Shown: positions 11,105 to 22,823, numbered from the stretch's first letter. The stretch: 64,000 bases of DNA from Marchantia polymorpha subsp. ruderalis (GCA_037833965.1 AP031354.1:6116001-6180000), one strand, 5' to 3'. A program made the numbers and translations. The notes: generated by a model from the sequence alone, not told the origin.

Positions 11105-11337
11105 GCAGCCGGACTGGGCAGAAGCGAGATCAGTCACACAGAGGGGATTGTCGACCCAAGTGACTGCTGCGAACTGCAGCTCAGTCCAGATAAAGGCTTG
11201 AAGGTGTCAAGCCAGGTACAAGGAGAAGAGTTGAACAGGGTACAGGCGTTTCTTCGCCAGTATGAGGATGTCTTCGCATGGAAGATTGAAGACATGAAAG
11301 GCATACCTGCAAGGTATGGGGAGCACAGGATCGACTT
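11099..11337 (+). pseudogene. pol: pol fragment of the B element (N-terminal end only)
   Basis: Continues in frame after the TAG: GLGRSEISHTEGIVDPSD, then VQAFLRQYEDVFAWKIEDMKG and ARYGEHRIDL, the linker before reverse transcriptase in this lineage. It is cut at about 11337, before any RT motif, and joined to the reverse complement of an A-type U3 ORF. The bases TTGCG are common to both sides, so the junction may have formed at short homology. RT, RNase H, integrase and the 3' LTR of this B element are missing here. Confidence 0.85.
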
Positions 11338-11340
11338 GCG

Positions 11341-13471
11341 TTGGCGACTTACCCGAGTGGGGCTGCACGTCGTCTACGGGTGCTGCCTGCGAAGGCACAG
11401 CTGCAGCTTCGCTGCTCTTCGCTAAAATGTCCAAGGCGGTGGGCGAATGTGGCCTTGCTACATCCCCGTCGCCCGCTTGTCGATCTTCGACCGTATCCTC
11501 TTTGCCGCCGTCGTCCGCTTGTCGATCTTCGACCGTATCCTCTTTGCCGCCGTCGTCCGTCGCCGAAGGCGATCGAGCGGAGTGTGTCTGCGCAGGGTTT
11601 GATTGCGCATCGCGCACCGGAATTTCGTCCCGCGATCAGACAATCCGCTCCTCCGTCAGGTTCTGCTCCCTCGATCGGTCCTGCGCGAGGGCTGTGCCTG
11701 GCCTGTGCGCAGGCGCAAATGCCGGCGCCTTGTCCGCCGCAGGCGCCGCGCCGAAGGCATCTATCGCCGAAGGCGACATAGCCAGAGGCCGCTCGCCCGA
11801 TGTCCCTTGGCCCGAAGGCCCTACCGCCGAAGGCGCATCTACCGGCGGATTACCTGCCGAAGGTGCGGCCTCCTCACGCTCCCTGCTCGCATCTCGTTGG
11901 CCCGAAGGCCCTGGCGCCGAAGGCGCAAATCGCGGCGCGTTGGGCGCCAGAGGGTCTGGTCCCGAAGGCCCTTGACCCGTAGGCGGATCTTCCGCCGGCT
12001 CCTTCCCCTTCCTACGTTGGAACGGGGGTGAATCTTGCCTGTGCGCAGGCGGCATGTGCACAGGCGGACTGCATCTGCCTACGCGTAGGCGTAGGTCCAC
12101 GTCCGCTTGGGATCGCCTTTCCGTCGAGGCACGCCTGTGCGCAGGCGGAACACCCGTCCGCATTGCACGTGGTAACTCCGGAGGCCCTTGGCCCGTAGGC
12201 TGCCTCTCGTCCGTCGAAGGTGCAGCGTGGTCCGTTGCTCCTGCAGACGTCCGCGCTCCCTCGTTCTTCTCCGGCAACGCACTTCCTTTCTCCGTGGCGA
12301 TCGTCGCCGTGTTCGCGCTGCAGGCTGGTAGCACAAGCCTGCGCGCCTTCTGCTTTGGCCGGCTGCACACTTCGTGCAACGGCCGCTGCCGAATGGGAGC
12401 AGTGGGTTCTTGATGCTGCTCCTCTTCGGACTCCTCTCTCCATCGCCGCTTCCGCGGCACTCTTGCTGCGGAAGTGTTTCTTCCTTCGTCCCTCCGCCTT
12501 GGCGGAGTAGAAGTTGGTGACTCCTCTGCGTCAGTGTCGACCTCGTTATCCCGCACATACTTCCCGGGATGGTCGACGGACAACGGCGGAAAACGAGCAA
12601 GCTCCGCCGCGGTCAAACAATTTCGCCGCCGATAAAAATTGATCAGGAAAGGAGAGAGATGATTTAGAGTTCCCCCCTTCTCCTCAAAAGCGTGTTGTCG
12701 CATCACTCTGTGCAGGATGCTCGCCTAGTGAATTGGAGCTCCCTCGATGATGCACTCCACAAAAGAGACCTGCCACAATGTGATGTAGCAGGCGCGGTGT
12801 GGCTGCAGTAATTGCAGCAGCGCCGTAGCCACAGTTCGGCGGAAGCGATCCTTGTAATCGCGGGTCTTGTACCCATTCTTGGTAGACTTCTCCCGCTTGA
12901 ACAACTCCACAAATTGCGCCTCGTCCTGCTTAGACACCTTGACGCTCTCACTATCAAAGAGGAGGTGCCCTGGTATGCTGGCACACCTCCCCAATGCCTG
13001 CGCCCAATCTTGGACCGTCCACCGATCGACATGCGGACGCAATCCGGGCGAAGGTGGTCTCTGTGGCTCTAGCCACTCGCGCACCATATCCACACAAATG
13101 TAGTTCCATCCCCATAGCAAGAAATCGAGCTTTCTTGCTATCAGCCGTTCCTCGTAAGCGCGCAGCCCGTTCTGTGGAAGTCGGAGCGGCAGCATCCGCA
13201 ATCGGTTCAGTCTCGACATTGCGTTCTTGGAATTCGCCTGTTCGCTAATTCTCCCTCTGCTCCGCTCGAGCTCCTTGCTTCCTCGGCAAACTCTAATCTC
13301 ACTCAATTCCAAATCACGCGCACTCAATTCTCTCTCAATCACCAAGTAATCCTCTGCGCGGCGATGTCGGGAAGGCTTAGCAGCTAGTAGATGGACGCGC
13401 GCAGCTCGCACTAGAAAATGGAATCGCGAATTCAAGAATGGGACGCTCTCCGTCTCCCGGTCAAAGGTCAT
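11341..13471 (-). pseudogene. U3-encoded ORF, A1 subfamily, broken copy
   Basis: Minus-strand copy of the U3 ORF starting at ATG 13471. The first 248 codons hold the conserved domain (LDFLLWGWNYICVDMVREW, RPHVDRWTVQDWAQALGRC, GYKTRDYKDRFRRTVATAL) and stop at a TAG replacing the Trp of the conserved IHWASILH. The frame is open again from about 12706 (QHAFEEKGGTLNHLSPFLIN) through the linker to about 11636. The 3' end, with the acidic patch and coiled coil, is missing because the LTR is truncated. A decayed copy with no indication of function. Confidence 0.75.
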
Positions 13472-13824
13472 GGTCGGCTCTTGCCCGTGAGGGTCGACTC
13501 AATTGATGGCCGCGCCGGCTCTACGCTAAAACGGTCTCCGCTCTCACGCGCGGCTTCACGCTCCGCCGACGCCGATTTAACTCACACGCTCGAATTGGCG
13601 AATTTGAACTCCGCGAGCGTACTACGCAGCGGACATGGGTGCGCAGCGCCGAAGGCGGCTTTTCCGCCTTGCGCGGTACACTCGTTCGTACCGCTCCTCA
13701 GCCAATCCTCCTCCGCCCCGGCGCTTGTCCGCACGTCAGACAAAAGTTCAACTCCCGCCTGTGCGCATGCGCTCGCCTGCGCGTAGGCGAAGTCCGTCCG
13801 CGTCGCTGCGCTGGCGCGGAAGGC

Positions 13825-13840
13825 GTTGACCGCGGTCAAC
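13825..13840. promoter_or_regulatory. Inverted W-box palindrome in U3
   Basis: GTTGACCGCGGTCAAC, a perfect 16-bp palindrome made of two W-box cores, in the U3 leader about 350 bases upstream of the U3 ORF start of the inverted A1 LTR. Confidence 0.5.
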
Positions 13841-14619
13841 AGCCTCCCCCCAGACTGTCCGTTCCTTGTCTCTCCGTCGGCGCTCTCGCCGCCGCAACTC
13901 CGCCCGACCACGAGAGCATCCATCCGTCCCGTCCGTACGGTCCGTACGGATTTTACTATTCTGGCGGCTCCTTGCTTGTCCGCGCCGTTGCGCTGGCGCA
14001 GAAGGCGCCGTACAATTTCTACCTCCGAAGGCGCATTTCTAGGGCCGAAGGTGGATTTCCCGCCGACGCCGAAGCGCCTGTGCACAGGCGGACGCCTGTG
14101 CGTAGGCGAACTTCGCGCCTACATCAAAACCCTATTTCGCATGTGCGCAGGCGAACTTGCTTCGTCCGCGCATAGGACAAAACTTTCTTCGCCTATGCGA
14201 AGGCGGAAAGCTGAGTATCTTACAACCTTCATAACTCCCGGAGTCCTCATCCGTTGTTGGCGTTCTTGGGCTCGTTGGAATCAGCGCGTCGAGTTCTTTC
14301 CAACAAGACCCTAACCAGGTCGAGGCGTTTGAGGGTTGACCTAAATATGAAGGATTTCCCTACCGCCGAGGGCGCAGCGCCGAAGGCGGATTTTGCGCCT
14401 TGCGCCGAAGGGATCATACCTTCAGAGCTCGCAGGGAGGGTGATGCCCTTCCTTGACGCTGCACCCAACTCCTAGATTCTACGAGGTCCCTCGAGAATCT
14501 CTGCGATCTTCCGAATTCACTCTATTTTGATGCACCGAAGGCTATTTACACTGCTGCCGTGGTATAGTTTTCCAAAAATGTTTTAATTTCCTCCAAATTA
14601 CCAAAAGTGGGGTACCACA

Positions 14620-15383
14620 GCAGTACCGGATCTGCAGAGTGCAGTAGTGTAGCTTGGTTCCGTGCAGGCGTTTAGAGTAGCAGGTAGTGCAGCGTAGTGT
14701 TAGTTAGGACCTTAGAGGGTATAAAGTAGTTCAAGGCGTTTTGCCTTGGGATTCTCCCAGTTTCGGAAGTGCAAATCTGGAACTCACTTTCTCGGCGTGT
14801 TTGTGCGTTTGGTCCTGGCACCACGTAGAGGAGCTACAGCTTAGTGAAGGTACCGCATTTTGTAGCTGAAGGCCTTCGGCTGAATGTTCAGAGCTAGTAT
14901 ACCGGTTAGAGACTTGAGTAGTGCGGATCTGCACCTGCGGGTGATTGCCGATGCTCAGAGCCGGTTGCGAGTTAGATACTTGAGCAGTTCCCCCTTACAC
15001 CTTTGAGTGATTTATCCTGATTGTACTCCTACGGGACGTTTCCCCTGAATGCCAAAGTGAAGTTTTGCTACTTCGTGTAAACCTTGGTTATCAATTCAGG
15101 TTACGCTGCAGAAGGCACCCTCAGGGCACACCTCTGTAGTAATTCTGGGAATGACAAGTGACTAAGAATTCAAACTCTTCAATAGACTGTTGTGGTGTGT
15201 GTGTGTTACTGGATTGTGTCTCAGTTGAGTTTCTCAGTCGGGCCTGTACTCTCTGCGCTTGGTGTGAGTCGAGAGTGACGTCCACCGCGTATGAGTGACT
15301 TCGTTCCGAAGTGGGAAGTCCAATCCGGGTTCCCTACGCTAGCAGGAACTAGCAGAAGGGTTGTAAAAGCCGAAGTGGGAGTC
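14620..15383 (+). mobile_element. R-U5 part of a B-like LTR
   Basis: Starts abruptly at GCAGTACCGGATCTGCAGAG, which matches the end of the B-type U3 ORF region (CAGCACCGGATCCGCCGAG). It continues through TATAAAG (14720-14726), the hairpin CAAGGC-GTTTT-GCCTTG (14732-14748) and R-U5 sequence to AAGTGGGAGTC, where another LTR starts at 15384. Unlike the B LTRs it keeps the module ACGCTGCAG...GAATTCAAACTCTTCAATAGACTGTT, as the A LTRs do, so it may be an intermediate family. It holds no coding sequence. Confidence 0.75.
14720..14748 (+). promoter_or_regulatory. TATA box and following hairpin of the B-like LTR
   Basis: TATAAAG at 14720, with CAAGGC-GTTTT-GCCTTG at 14732-14748. The same pair of elements with identical spacing is found in the A and B LTRs (26346, 42152, and minus strand 18695). 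Confidence 0.65.
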
Positions 15384-16141
15384 TGTAGTACCCCACTTTT
15401 GGTAATTTTGAGGAAATTAAAACATTTTTGGAAAACTTTACCACGGCAGCAGTGTAAATAGCCTTCGGTGCATCAAAATAGAGTGAATTCGGAAGATCGC
15501 AGAGATTCTCGAGGGACCTCGTAGAATCTAGGAGTTGGGTGCAGCGTCGGAAGGGCACCACCCTCCCTGCGAGCTCTGAAGGTATGATCCCTACGGCGCA
15601 AGGCGCAAAATCCACCTTGGGCGCTGCGCCCTCGGCGGTAGGGAAATCCTTCATATTTAGGTCAACCCCCAAACGCGTTGACTTAGTTAGGGTCTCGTTG
15701 GAAAGAGCTGAACACGCTGATTCCAACGAGCCCAAGAACGCCACGAACGGAGGAGAGCTCCGGGAGTTATGAAGGTCGCAAGATACTCAGCTTTCCGCCT
15801 GCGCACAGGCGAAGAAGTTTTGTCCTATGCGCGGACGGAGTAGTTCGCCTGCGCACAGGCGAAATAGGGTTTTTGATGTAGGCACGAAGTTCGCCTGTGC
15901 ACAGGCGCTTTGGCGTCGGCGGGAAATCCGCCTTGGGCCCTAGAAATGCGCCTTCCGAGGTAGAAATTGTACGGCGCCTTCCGCGCCAACGCAACAGCGC
16001 GGACGAGCAAGGAGCCGCCAGAACAGTAAAATCCATACGGACCGTACGGACGGGACGGATGGATGCGCTCGTGGTCGGACGGAGTTGCGGCGGCGAGAGC
16101 GCCGACGGAGAGACAAGGAACGGACAGTCTGGACGGAGTCG

Positions 16142-16157
16142 GTTGACCGCGGTCAAC
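16142..16157. promoter_or_regulatory. Inverted W-box palindrome in U3
   Basis: GTTGACCGCGGTCAAC, a perfect palindrome of two TTGACC cores in the U3 leader, at the same place as in the other A-family LTRs. Confidence 0.5.
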
Positions 16158-16565
16158 GCCTTCCGCGCCAACGCATCAACGCGGACGGACTTCGCCTGCG
16201 CACAGGCGAGCGCCTGTGCACAGGCGGGTGAAGTTCCGCGCCGGCGGAGAATCCGCCGAGGAGTGCGCCTGCGCACAGGCGGAAGTTGAATTTTTGTCCG
16301 ACGTGCGGACACGCGCTGGGGCAGAGGAGGATTGGCTGAGGAGCGGTACGAACGAGTGTACCGCGCAAGGTGGAAAATCCGCCTTCGGCGCTGCGCACCC
16401 ATGTCCGCGGCGTAGTACGTTCGCGGAGTTCAAATTCGCCAATTCGAGCGTGTGAGTTAAATCGGCGTCGGCGGAGCGTGAAGCCGCGCGTGAGAGCGGA
16501 GACCGTTTTAGCGTAGAGCCGGCGCGGCCATCATTTGAGTCGACCCTCACGGTCAAGAGCCGACC

Positions 16566-17767
16566 ATGACCTTCGACTGGGAGGCGGAGAGCGTCCCATT
16601 CTTGAATTCGCGATTCCATTTTCTAGTGCGAGCTGCGTGCGTCCATCTGCTAGCTGCTAAGCATTCTCGACATCGCCGCGCAGAGGATTACTTAGTGATT
16701 GAGAGAGAATTGAGTGCGCGTGATTTGGAATTGAGTGAGATTAGAGTTTGCCGAGGAAGCAAGGAGCTCGAGCGGAGCAGAAGGAGAATTAGCGAACAGG
16801 CAAATTCCAAGAACGCAATGTCGAGACTGAGCCGATTGCGGATGCTGCCGCTCCGACTGCCACAGAACGGGCTGCGCGCCTACGAGGAACGGCTGATAGC
16901 AAGAAAGCTCGATTTCTTGCTATGGGGATGGAACTACATTTGTGCGGATATGGTGCGCGAGTGGCTAGAGCCACGGGGACCACCTTCGCGCGGATTGCGT
17001 CCGCATGTCGATCGGTGGACAGTCCAAGATTGGGCGCAAGCATTAGGGAGGTGTGCCGGCATCCCAGGGCACCTCCTCTTTGATAGTGAGAGCGTCAAGA
17101 TGTCTAAGCAGGACGAGGCGCAATTTGTGGAGCTGTTCAAGCGGGAGAGGTCTACCAAGAATGGGTACAAGACCCGCGATTACAAGGATCGCTTCCGCCG
17201 AACTGTGGCTACGGCGCTGCTGCAATTATTGCAGCCACACCGCGCCTGCTACATCATATTGTGGCAGGTTTCTTTTGTGGAGTGCATCATCGAGGGAGCT
17301 TCAATTCACTGGGCGAGCATCCTGCACTGAGTGATGCGACAGCACGCTTTTGAGGAGAAGGGGGGAACTCTAAATCATCTCTCTCCTTTCCTCATCAATT
17401 TTTATCGGCAGCGAAATTGTTTGACCGCGGCGGAGCTTGCTCGTTTTCCGCCGTTGTCCGTCGACCATCCCGGGAAGTATGTGCGGGATAACGAGGTCGA
17501 CACTGATGCAGAGGAGTCGCCGACTTCTACTCCGCCAAGGCGGAGGGACGAAGGAAGAAACACTCCCGCAGCAAGAGTGCCGCGGAAGCGGCGATGGAGA
17601 GAAGAGTCCGAAGAGGAGCAGCATCAAGAACCCACTGCTCCCATTCGGCAGCGGCCGTTGCACGAAGTGTGCAGCCGGCCGAAGCAGAAGGCGCGCAGGC
17701 TGGTGTTACCAGCCAGCAGCGCGGACACGGCGACGATTGCCACGGAGAAAGGAGGTGCGTCGCCGGA
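16566..17767 (+). pseudogene. U3-encoded ORF, A1 subfamily, interrupted copy
   Basis: ATG 16566 (MTFDWEAESVPFLNSRFH), open for 254 codons through the conserved domain, then TGA at 17328-17330 where other copies have AGA/AGG (ILH-stop-VMRQ). It continues in the same frame to the insertion at 17768, ending in the linker (TATIATEKGGASPD). One nonsense change plus the inserted B LTR disable it. It differs from the intact copy by many scattered substitutions, as expected for a separate subfamily. Confidence 0.75.
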
Positions 17768-18688
17768 TGTAATAACCCACCAAAGGCTAAAACTGCAGTA
17801 TGGTGGTAAAAAGATCGAACCCACAGGGATAGAGGCAACACACAGAGTAAAAGTGTCACGTTTAACAGACTTTTGTAGAGTTTGAATTCTAGGCGACTGT
17901 CACTCCCTGAAATACTGCAGTGCTCGACTCGGAGGCTCGACTCGGAGGAGGATCTCGACTCGGAGGATGCTCGGAGGATGCACGGTACAGCGTGGTCACT
18001 CAACACACACACACACACACACACATGAAACTGGCAAAAGCACAACTCGGAGGTCGGTCAGGACCTCCGCTTCGGATTTCAGGAGGAAAGTGTCTCAAAA
18101 GTTCACTCAGAGGTTCTGCAGGTAGTGACTCCCACTCCGGCTTTTAGTGCCCTTCCGCCAAGAACTAGCGTAGGGTACCCGGACTGGACTTCCCACTTCG
18201 GAACGAAGCCTCTTCATACGCCGTGGACGTCACCCTCGACTCTCACACCAAACGCAGGGAGTGCAGACCCGACTGAGAACTTAACTGAGACACGATCCAG
18301 TAACACACACACAACCTGAATTGCAAACCAAGGCTTACACGAAGTAATAAAACTTCACTTTGGCATTAAGGGGAAACTTCCCGTAGGAGTACAATCAGGA
18401 TATGTCACTCGAAGGAGTAAGGGGGAACTGTTCAAGTCTCTAACTCGCAGCCGGCTCTGAGCATTAGAAATCACCTGTAGGTGGAGATCCGCACTACTCA
18501 AGTCTCTAACCGGGTGCTAGCTCTGAACATTCAGCCGAAGGCCTTCAACTATAACATACGGTAACTTCGCTATGCTGCAGCTTCTCTACGTGGTGCCAGG
18601 ACCAAAATGCACAAACACGCCAAGAAAGTGAGTTCCTGATCTGCACTTCCGAAACTGGAAGAGTCCCAAGGCAAAACGCCTTGATCTA

Positions 18689-18695
18689 CTTTATA
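18689..18695 (-). promoter_or_regulatory. TATA box of the inverted B LTR
   Basis: TATAAAG on the minus strand within GAGGGTATAAAGTAG, followed 12 bases after its first T by CAAGGC-GTTTT-GCCTTG, as in the other LTRs. Confidence 0.6.
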
Positions 18696-18727
18696 CCCTC
18701 AAAGGTCCTAACTAGCACTACGCTATC

Positions 18728-21272
18728 CTATCTACTACTCGCAACATCTGCGCGAAACCAAACTATACTACTGCACTCGGCGGATCCGGTGCTGCGCCTC
18801 CTGCGCGCCGGACTGCTCCGCTCGCTGTCTCTACCTTGCCAGTCTTCCGACCGGCTGCGCAACCCCAGGCGTCGGAGCGCTGCAGTGACTTCCGACTCTA
18901 AGTGCGCCATAGTGTCGCGCGCACCCGACAAGAAGGTTTCTAATTTCCTCGCTACTCGCCGCCGACTCCGACTGTCACCCTCCGTCAATGCCGCCGCCCG
19001 AAGCTCGAACTCCCTGAGTGTGATCCTCTCTTGAGCTGCCACCTCCCAATGGGCGTATCCTTTTAGACAATGAGTCACCCGCGTCGTCAACTCTTCTCGC
19101 GCCCTGCAGCTGCCTTCCACCTCTGCTAGCTGCATTTTCGCTTCCGCACGCTGCGCCCTCAAATCCGAGCACTCGGATTGCAAGTTGCGCAACAACTCCT
19201 CATCCTCCTTGCGGCCTCTTTGACTTTCTTCTAAGGTGCGCGTCTGGCGCGCAAGCTCGGCTGCTAGGACGCGGTTTTGTCTCCGCTCTTCCTGCAATTC
19301 CGACTCGATCTTTGCCCGCATTAGCTCGGCCTCCGCCTGGCTTTTCGTCGCCGCATCCTCCCTCTGCTGCTGCAAGGCTTGGTATAGCTTCTGTGTGACC
19401 GCCAGGTGTTGTCGGAGGGCGGTGTTCCTCTCCTGATATACGTGGCACCTAGAGGCCCAAGTGGCCACCTTGCTCCTCGTCCTGCGCTTGACAGTCTCCA
19501 CATAAGACTGCGGTTTTCCAGTACCCGAGTACTTGGATGTCTTGCGATCCAGATATCGCAGGAGTGGGACTATCTGCTCGCACAACACCCCTGTTGGCGT
19601 TTTCTGCACAGAGTCCGCTTCCTGCTCTTCCGAGCTCGTCTCATCCTTAGTCTCGAGGATTTCAGTCGCCACCGAATCCCTTGGCGACTCCCTGGAACTG
19701 TGGCGCGCAGCAGCTTCCGCTGCGACTGCTGCTCCACTGCCTGCTAAAATATCCAGGGCAGTGGGGGATCCCACTGCTTGAGCCCCTGTTCCGGCTCGAT
19801 CTTCGGTCTCCGAAGGGGTCGACGCCGCAGTGACTCTTGTCACTTTTGCACCGCCCGCTTCTGCTGCCTGCCCTTCCGGCGCAATCTGCGCGGAAGGTGT
19901 CTTCGCTGAAGGTGCGTCCGCCGAAGGCGTCCGCACACTGGTCGCCGACCCTGTCCGTCCCGCAGTCGGCGAATCCGGCCGACTCTCTGTTGACCGACTC
20001 GCAGTCGGCCGACCAGCAGTTGTCCGACTGGGAGTCGGATACACCCTGCGCATCTTTACTCCACTTGGCCTGCTTGCTGGTGGCGTTTTCCCAGAAGTGC
20101 CTTCCGCCGAAGACGACCTTCTGAGGGTTGTTGGCTCGTCAGCCAAACTCTCTTCTGCTTCCGGCCTGCTGTCCGGTTCAACGCGCCGTTAAGTTGGCCT
20201 TCCTTCCGCTTGTCGACCTTCAGTCGCCCGACTCGTAGTCGGCCGACTGTCAGTCCGTCCATCTCCTTCCGAAGGCATTGGTGCCTTCTGCGCAGAGGTA
20301 TTTGTCGACTTCCCTAGAATCTGCGCGATTATCTTCTCCTGCGTGGGATTCCGCCGGAGCGGAGTACGCCCGGTCTCCTCAGTACTAGTTGGCATTTTGC
20401 GTGCCCTCTGTTTTGGTCGACTGTGAGGCTCGTGGGTGGGCCGACCACAAGTCGGCGCAGTTGGCACTTCCGGCTGCCTATGCTCAAGTCTCTCATCCCA
20501 CTTCCGCTTTCGCGGAATGCGCTCACTTCGACGTTCTTCTGCTGCTCTTGCTGGGGCCGGAGACGGAGGCGGACTGGCAGGTTCCTCGTCCGGATCCGTG
20601 TCTACTTCGGCCTCCCGTGAGTATCTACCTGGATAGCTCTGTGTCAGCAGCGGAAACCGTGTCCGCTCTGAATTTGTCAAACATCCCATCGCCCGATAAA
20701 ACACAATCAGGTAAGGCGAAAGATGATTGAGGGTTCCTCCTCTCTCTTCTTGCGCATGTTGGCGCGTCACCTTCCACAGGAGCCGTGCCCAATGCACTGG
20801 AGCTCCTGACAACACTAGCTCCACAAATTCTACCTGCCAACCATGCATGTAAGCGGTCTTGGTCGGCTGCAATATCTGCAGCAATGCAGTCGCGACATTT
20901 CTCCGCAATCGATCTTTGTAATCCCGTGTCCGGAAACCGTTCTTGGGATGCCTGGCAACTTTGAAGAGCTCATTGTAGGAGATTTCTTCCTCCTGGGACA
21001 CCTTCACGCTATCGGCCTCGAAGAGGAGATCCCCTTCCTCGCCGGCACACCTGCGCCCAGTTACAAATGTCCCATCTTTCTGGATGTGGACGGAATCCGC
21101 GTGAGGGCTTGTGTCTCTCCTGCAGATACTCGCGCACCATCTCCGGACATGTCCAGTTCCACCCCCACAGGAGGAAATCGAGCTTCAGCCCCAGCAGCAC
21201 ATCTTGAAATGCGCGTAGACCGATCTGCGGCACCCTGAGGGGAGACACTCGCAGCTGGGGAACCTTCGACAT
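18728..21272 (-). pseudogene. U3-encoded ORF, B family, full-length but broken
   Basis: Minus strand from the conserved ATG at 21272 (the frame is open back to 21560) to the stop at 18728. N-terminal domain as in the copy at 6435. An 11-bp deletion near 21058, between two ACCTGC repeats, breaks the frame after CNWAQV, and the domain resumes at 21007. A TAA at 20191-20189 interrupts the linker where two other copies have GAA. The second half (472 codons from 20146) is open: Pro/Ser/Thr linker, acidic stretch (ETKDETSSEEQEADS), the block LCEQIVPLLRYLDRKTSKY, then a long coiled coil rich in Glu/Gln/Arg (QQQREDAATKSQAEAEL, EELLRNLQSECSDLRAQRAE), KGYAHWEVAAQE and a basic C-terminus. It shows the B-family ORF was once a single ~950-codon frame like that of family A. 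Confidence 0.75.
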
Positions 21273-22823
21273 TGCGTTTCCTGCACACACAAACGTTCTC
21301 CCTTTCGCTCGCTCTCTCACAATCGCCACTGCGCGTCGGCCGCTCAAGCACTGACTGCTCACTCTCTCTTCGCTCACGCTCAAGTTCGCTACTCGCAATT
21401 CTCTCCAAGGTCTGTCAAGATCCTTGCGTAACTCGTCTCCGCACTCTCTCCTCTCACTGCAGGTCTCTCCGCCCTTGCGCGTAATCTTGGAAGCTGGAAA
21501 TCGCAAAATCAAGAATGAGAGAATGAGACTGGAGCGCAGTCTTTTCTTCTCCGAATTCAAGAACGTCCAACGTTCTTACTGGTTACAACGTACGCAGCCG
21601 GCTATACGGCCTAACGGTTCGCCCTTTGCATGCGCGAATTCACGTCTCCGCACTGCGCGCATTCGCATGCGTGAATGTTGAATTCTCCCGTCGCCGCCGC
21701 CTTCCGGACTCGAGTCCGCCGCAGGGTATACGTCGGCTATGTTGTCTTTCCCTAACCCGTCCATCACCGGAGGCGTGTCGCCGCTGGCGTGTTCCTTATC
21801 CGTCGGCGCCTTGCTGGAGGCGCACATCCAGTCGGAGCGAATTACGCCGGCGCGTATTTGTACCGCTTATTTTGTCCTTTATGCCTCGTCCATTGCTGAC
21901 GGCGCATATCCCGTCGGCGCAAATCATACCAGCGCAAATCATGCCAGCGCATCCGGCCATCAGCGCCACGTCGGAGGCGTACATCCGACCGGCGCTTTCC
22001 TTCCATGAGCAGCCGCCAAAGGCGCTTCCGACTCTGAGTTGGTTTCCTCCCATGAGCGCGCGATTCCGCCGAAGGCGCATCGCCGAGGGCGTACGGGAGT
22101 CCTTTCCGGCTGTGAACCCTAGCGCGAACGGCGCATGTCCGGCTACGAGTTTTCCGACACTCATAACTTCTCCGTCCCTGATTTATCTCCGACGCTCTTG
22201 GGCTCGTTAGAACGAGCGTCCCGAGCTCTTTCTAATTCAACTTCAACCAACTGGATCTACCGTGTATTCCGATCGTTATGAAGGTTTTCCCTTTCCGCGC
22301 TAGCGGCGCATCGCCGAAGGCGCACTCATGGTCGGACGCCTTCAGAGGTCCGGGCCCTTCTTCTGACGTCTTTAGCAAAACCTCCTCCTGAGGTGTCTGC
22401 GCCGGAAGCGTAGCTTCCTTATACGCTGGAAGCGCGTGAGTAGAGACCCTCAGAAAAGGAGCTTTTGCCGAGGGCGCCGAAGACATTGGCGTTGGTACAT
22501 CCGATCACGCGATTCTTCGTGACCTCGTGACGATCTCATCAATCCACTCTATTTAACGTACCCTTTTCTAACTACAAACACTGCTTCGGTACTAGTTTTC
22601 TAAAATTGTTTAAATTCTGCAAAAAAAACAAAAAGTGTGTTACCACACGCCTTCTGCGCCAGCGCAACGCCGCGGACGAGCAAGGAGCCGCTAGAATAGT
22701 AAAATCTGTACGGACCGTGCGGACTGTACGGACGGGACGGATGGTTGCGCTCTTGGACGGACGGAGTGGCGGCGGCGGAAGCGCCGACGAAGAGACAAGG
22801 AACGGACAGTCTGGACGGAGTCG

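Larger units (their letters stand above)
11338..14619 (-). mobile_element. Inverted A1-family LTR, front part
   Basis: On the minus strand this begins at 14619 with TGTGGTACCCCAC and the subterminal block GGAGGAAATTAAAACATTTTTGG, runs through the U3 leader (including the W-box palindrome at 13825-13840) and the U3 ORF, and breaks off at about 11338 in the ORF linker. R and U5 are absent. At 14619/14620 it abuts R-U5 sequence of another LTR. Residue choices in the ORF (RETESVPF, KPSRH, PQRPP) group it with 59824-62599 in a subfamily I call A1. Confidence 0.8.
15384..17767 (+). mobile_element. A1-family LTR, front part
   Basis: Begins TGTAGTACCCCAC after GGAGTC of the B-like LTR and follows the A1 leader closely (TTTGGTAATTTTGAGG, GAATTCGGAAGATCGCAGAG). 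It contains the W-box palindrome (16142-16157) and the U3 ORF up to GCGTCGCCGGA, where an inverted B LTR is inserted at 17768. The rest of this LTR does not follow the insertion: the sequence after 22647 restarts about 650 bases into an A2-type LTR. It could be the original front of the 5' LTR of the element whose 3' LTR starts at 59824, but this cannot be proven here. Confidence 0.75.
17768..22647 (-). mobile_element. Complete inverted B-family LTR (4,880 bp)
   Basis: Reads TGTAATAACCCACC at its left edge (the LTR 3' end) and ACACACTTTTTG reversed at its right edge, so on the minus strand it runs from TGTGGTAACACAC to GGGTTATTACA. It contains a U3 leader, the U3 ORF, TATAAAG (18695-18689), the hairpin CAAGGC-GTTTT-GCCTTG, R-U5 with a (TG)n run, and no gag or pol. 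The flanks do not match (CCGGA left, CGCCT right), so this is not a simple solo LTR. A recombination between two B copies sitting in two different A LTRs would explain it. Confidence 0.85.

Noticed and set aside
17768-22647. Ordinary solo LTR with target duplication
   Set aside because: The flanks are CCGGA and CGCCT and the A-LTR sequence on both sides overlaps instead of continuing, so a simple solo LTR does not fit.
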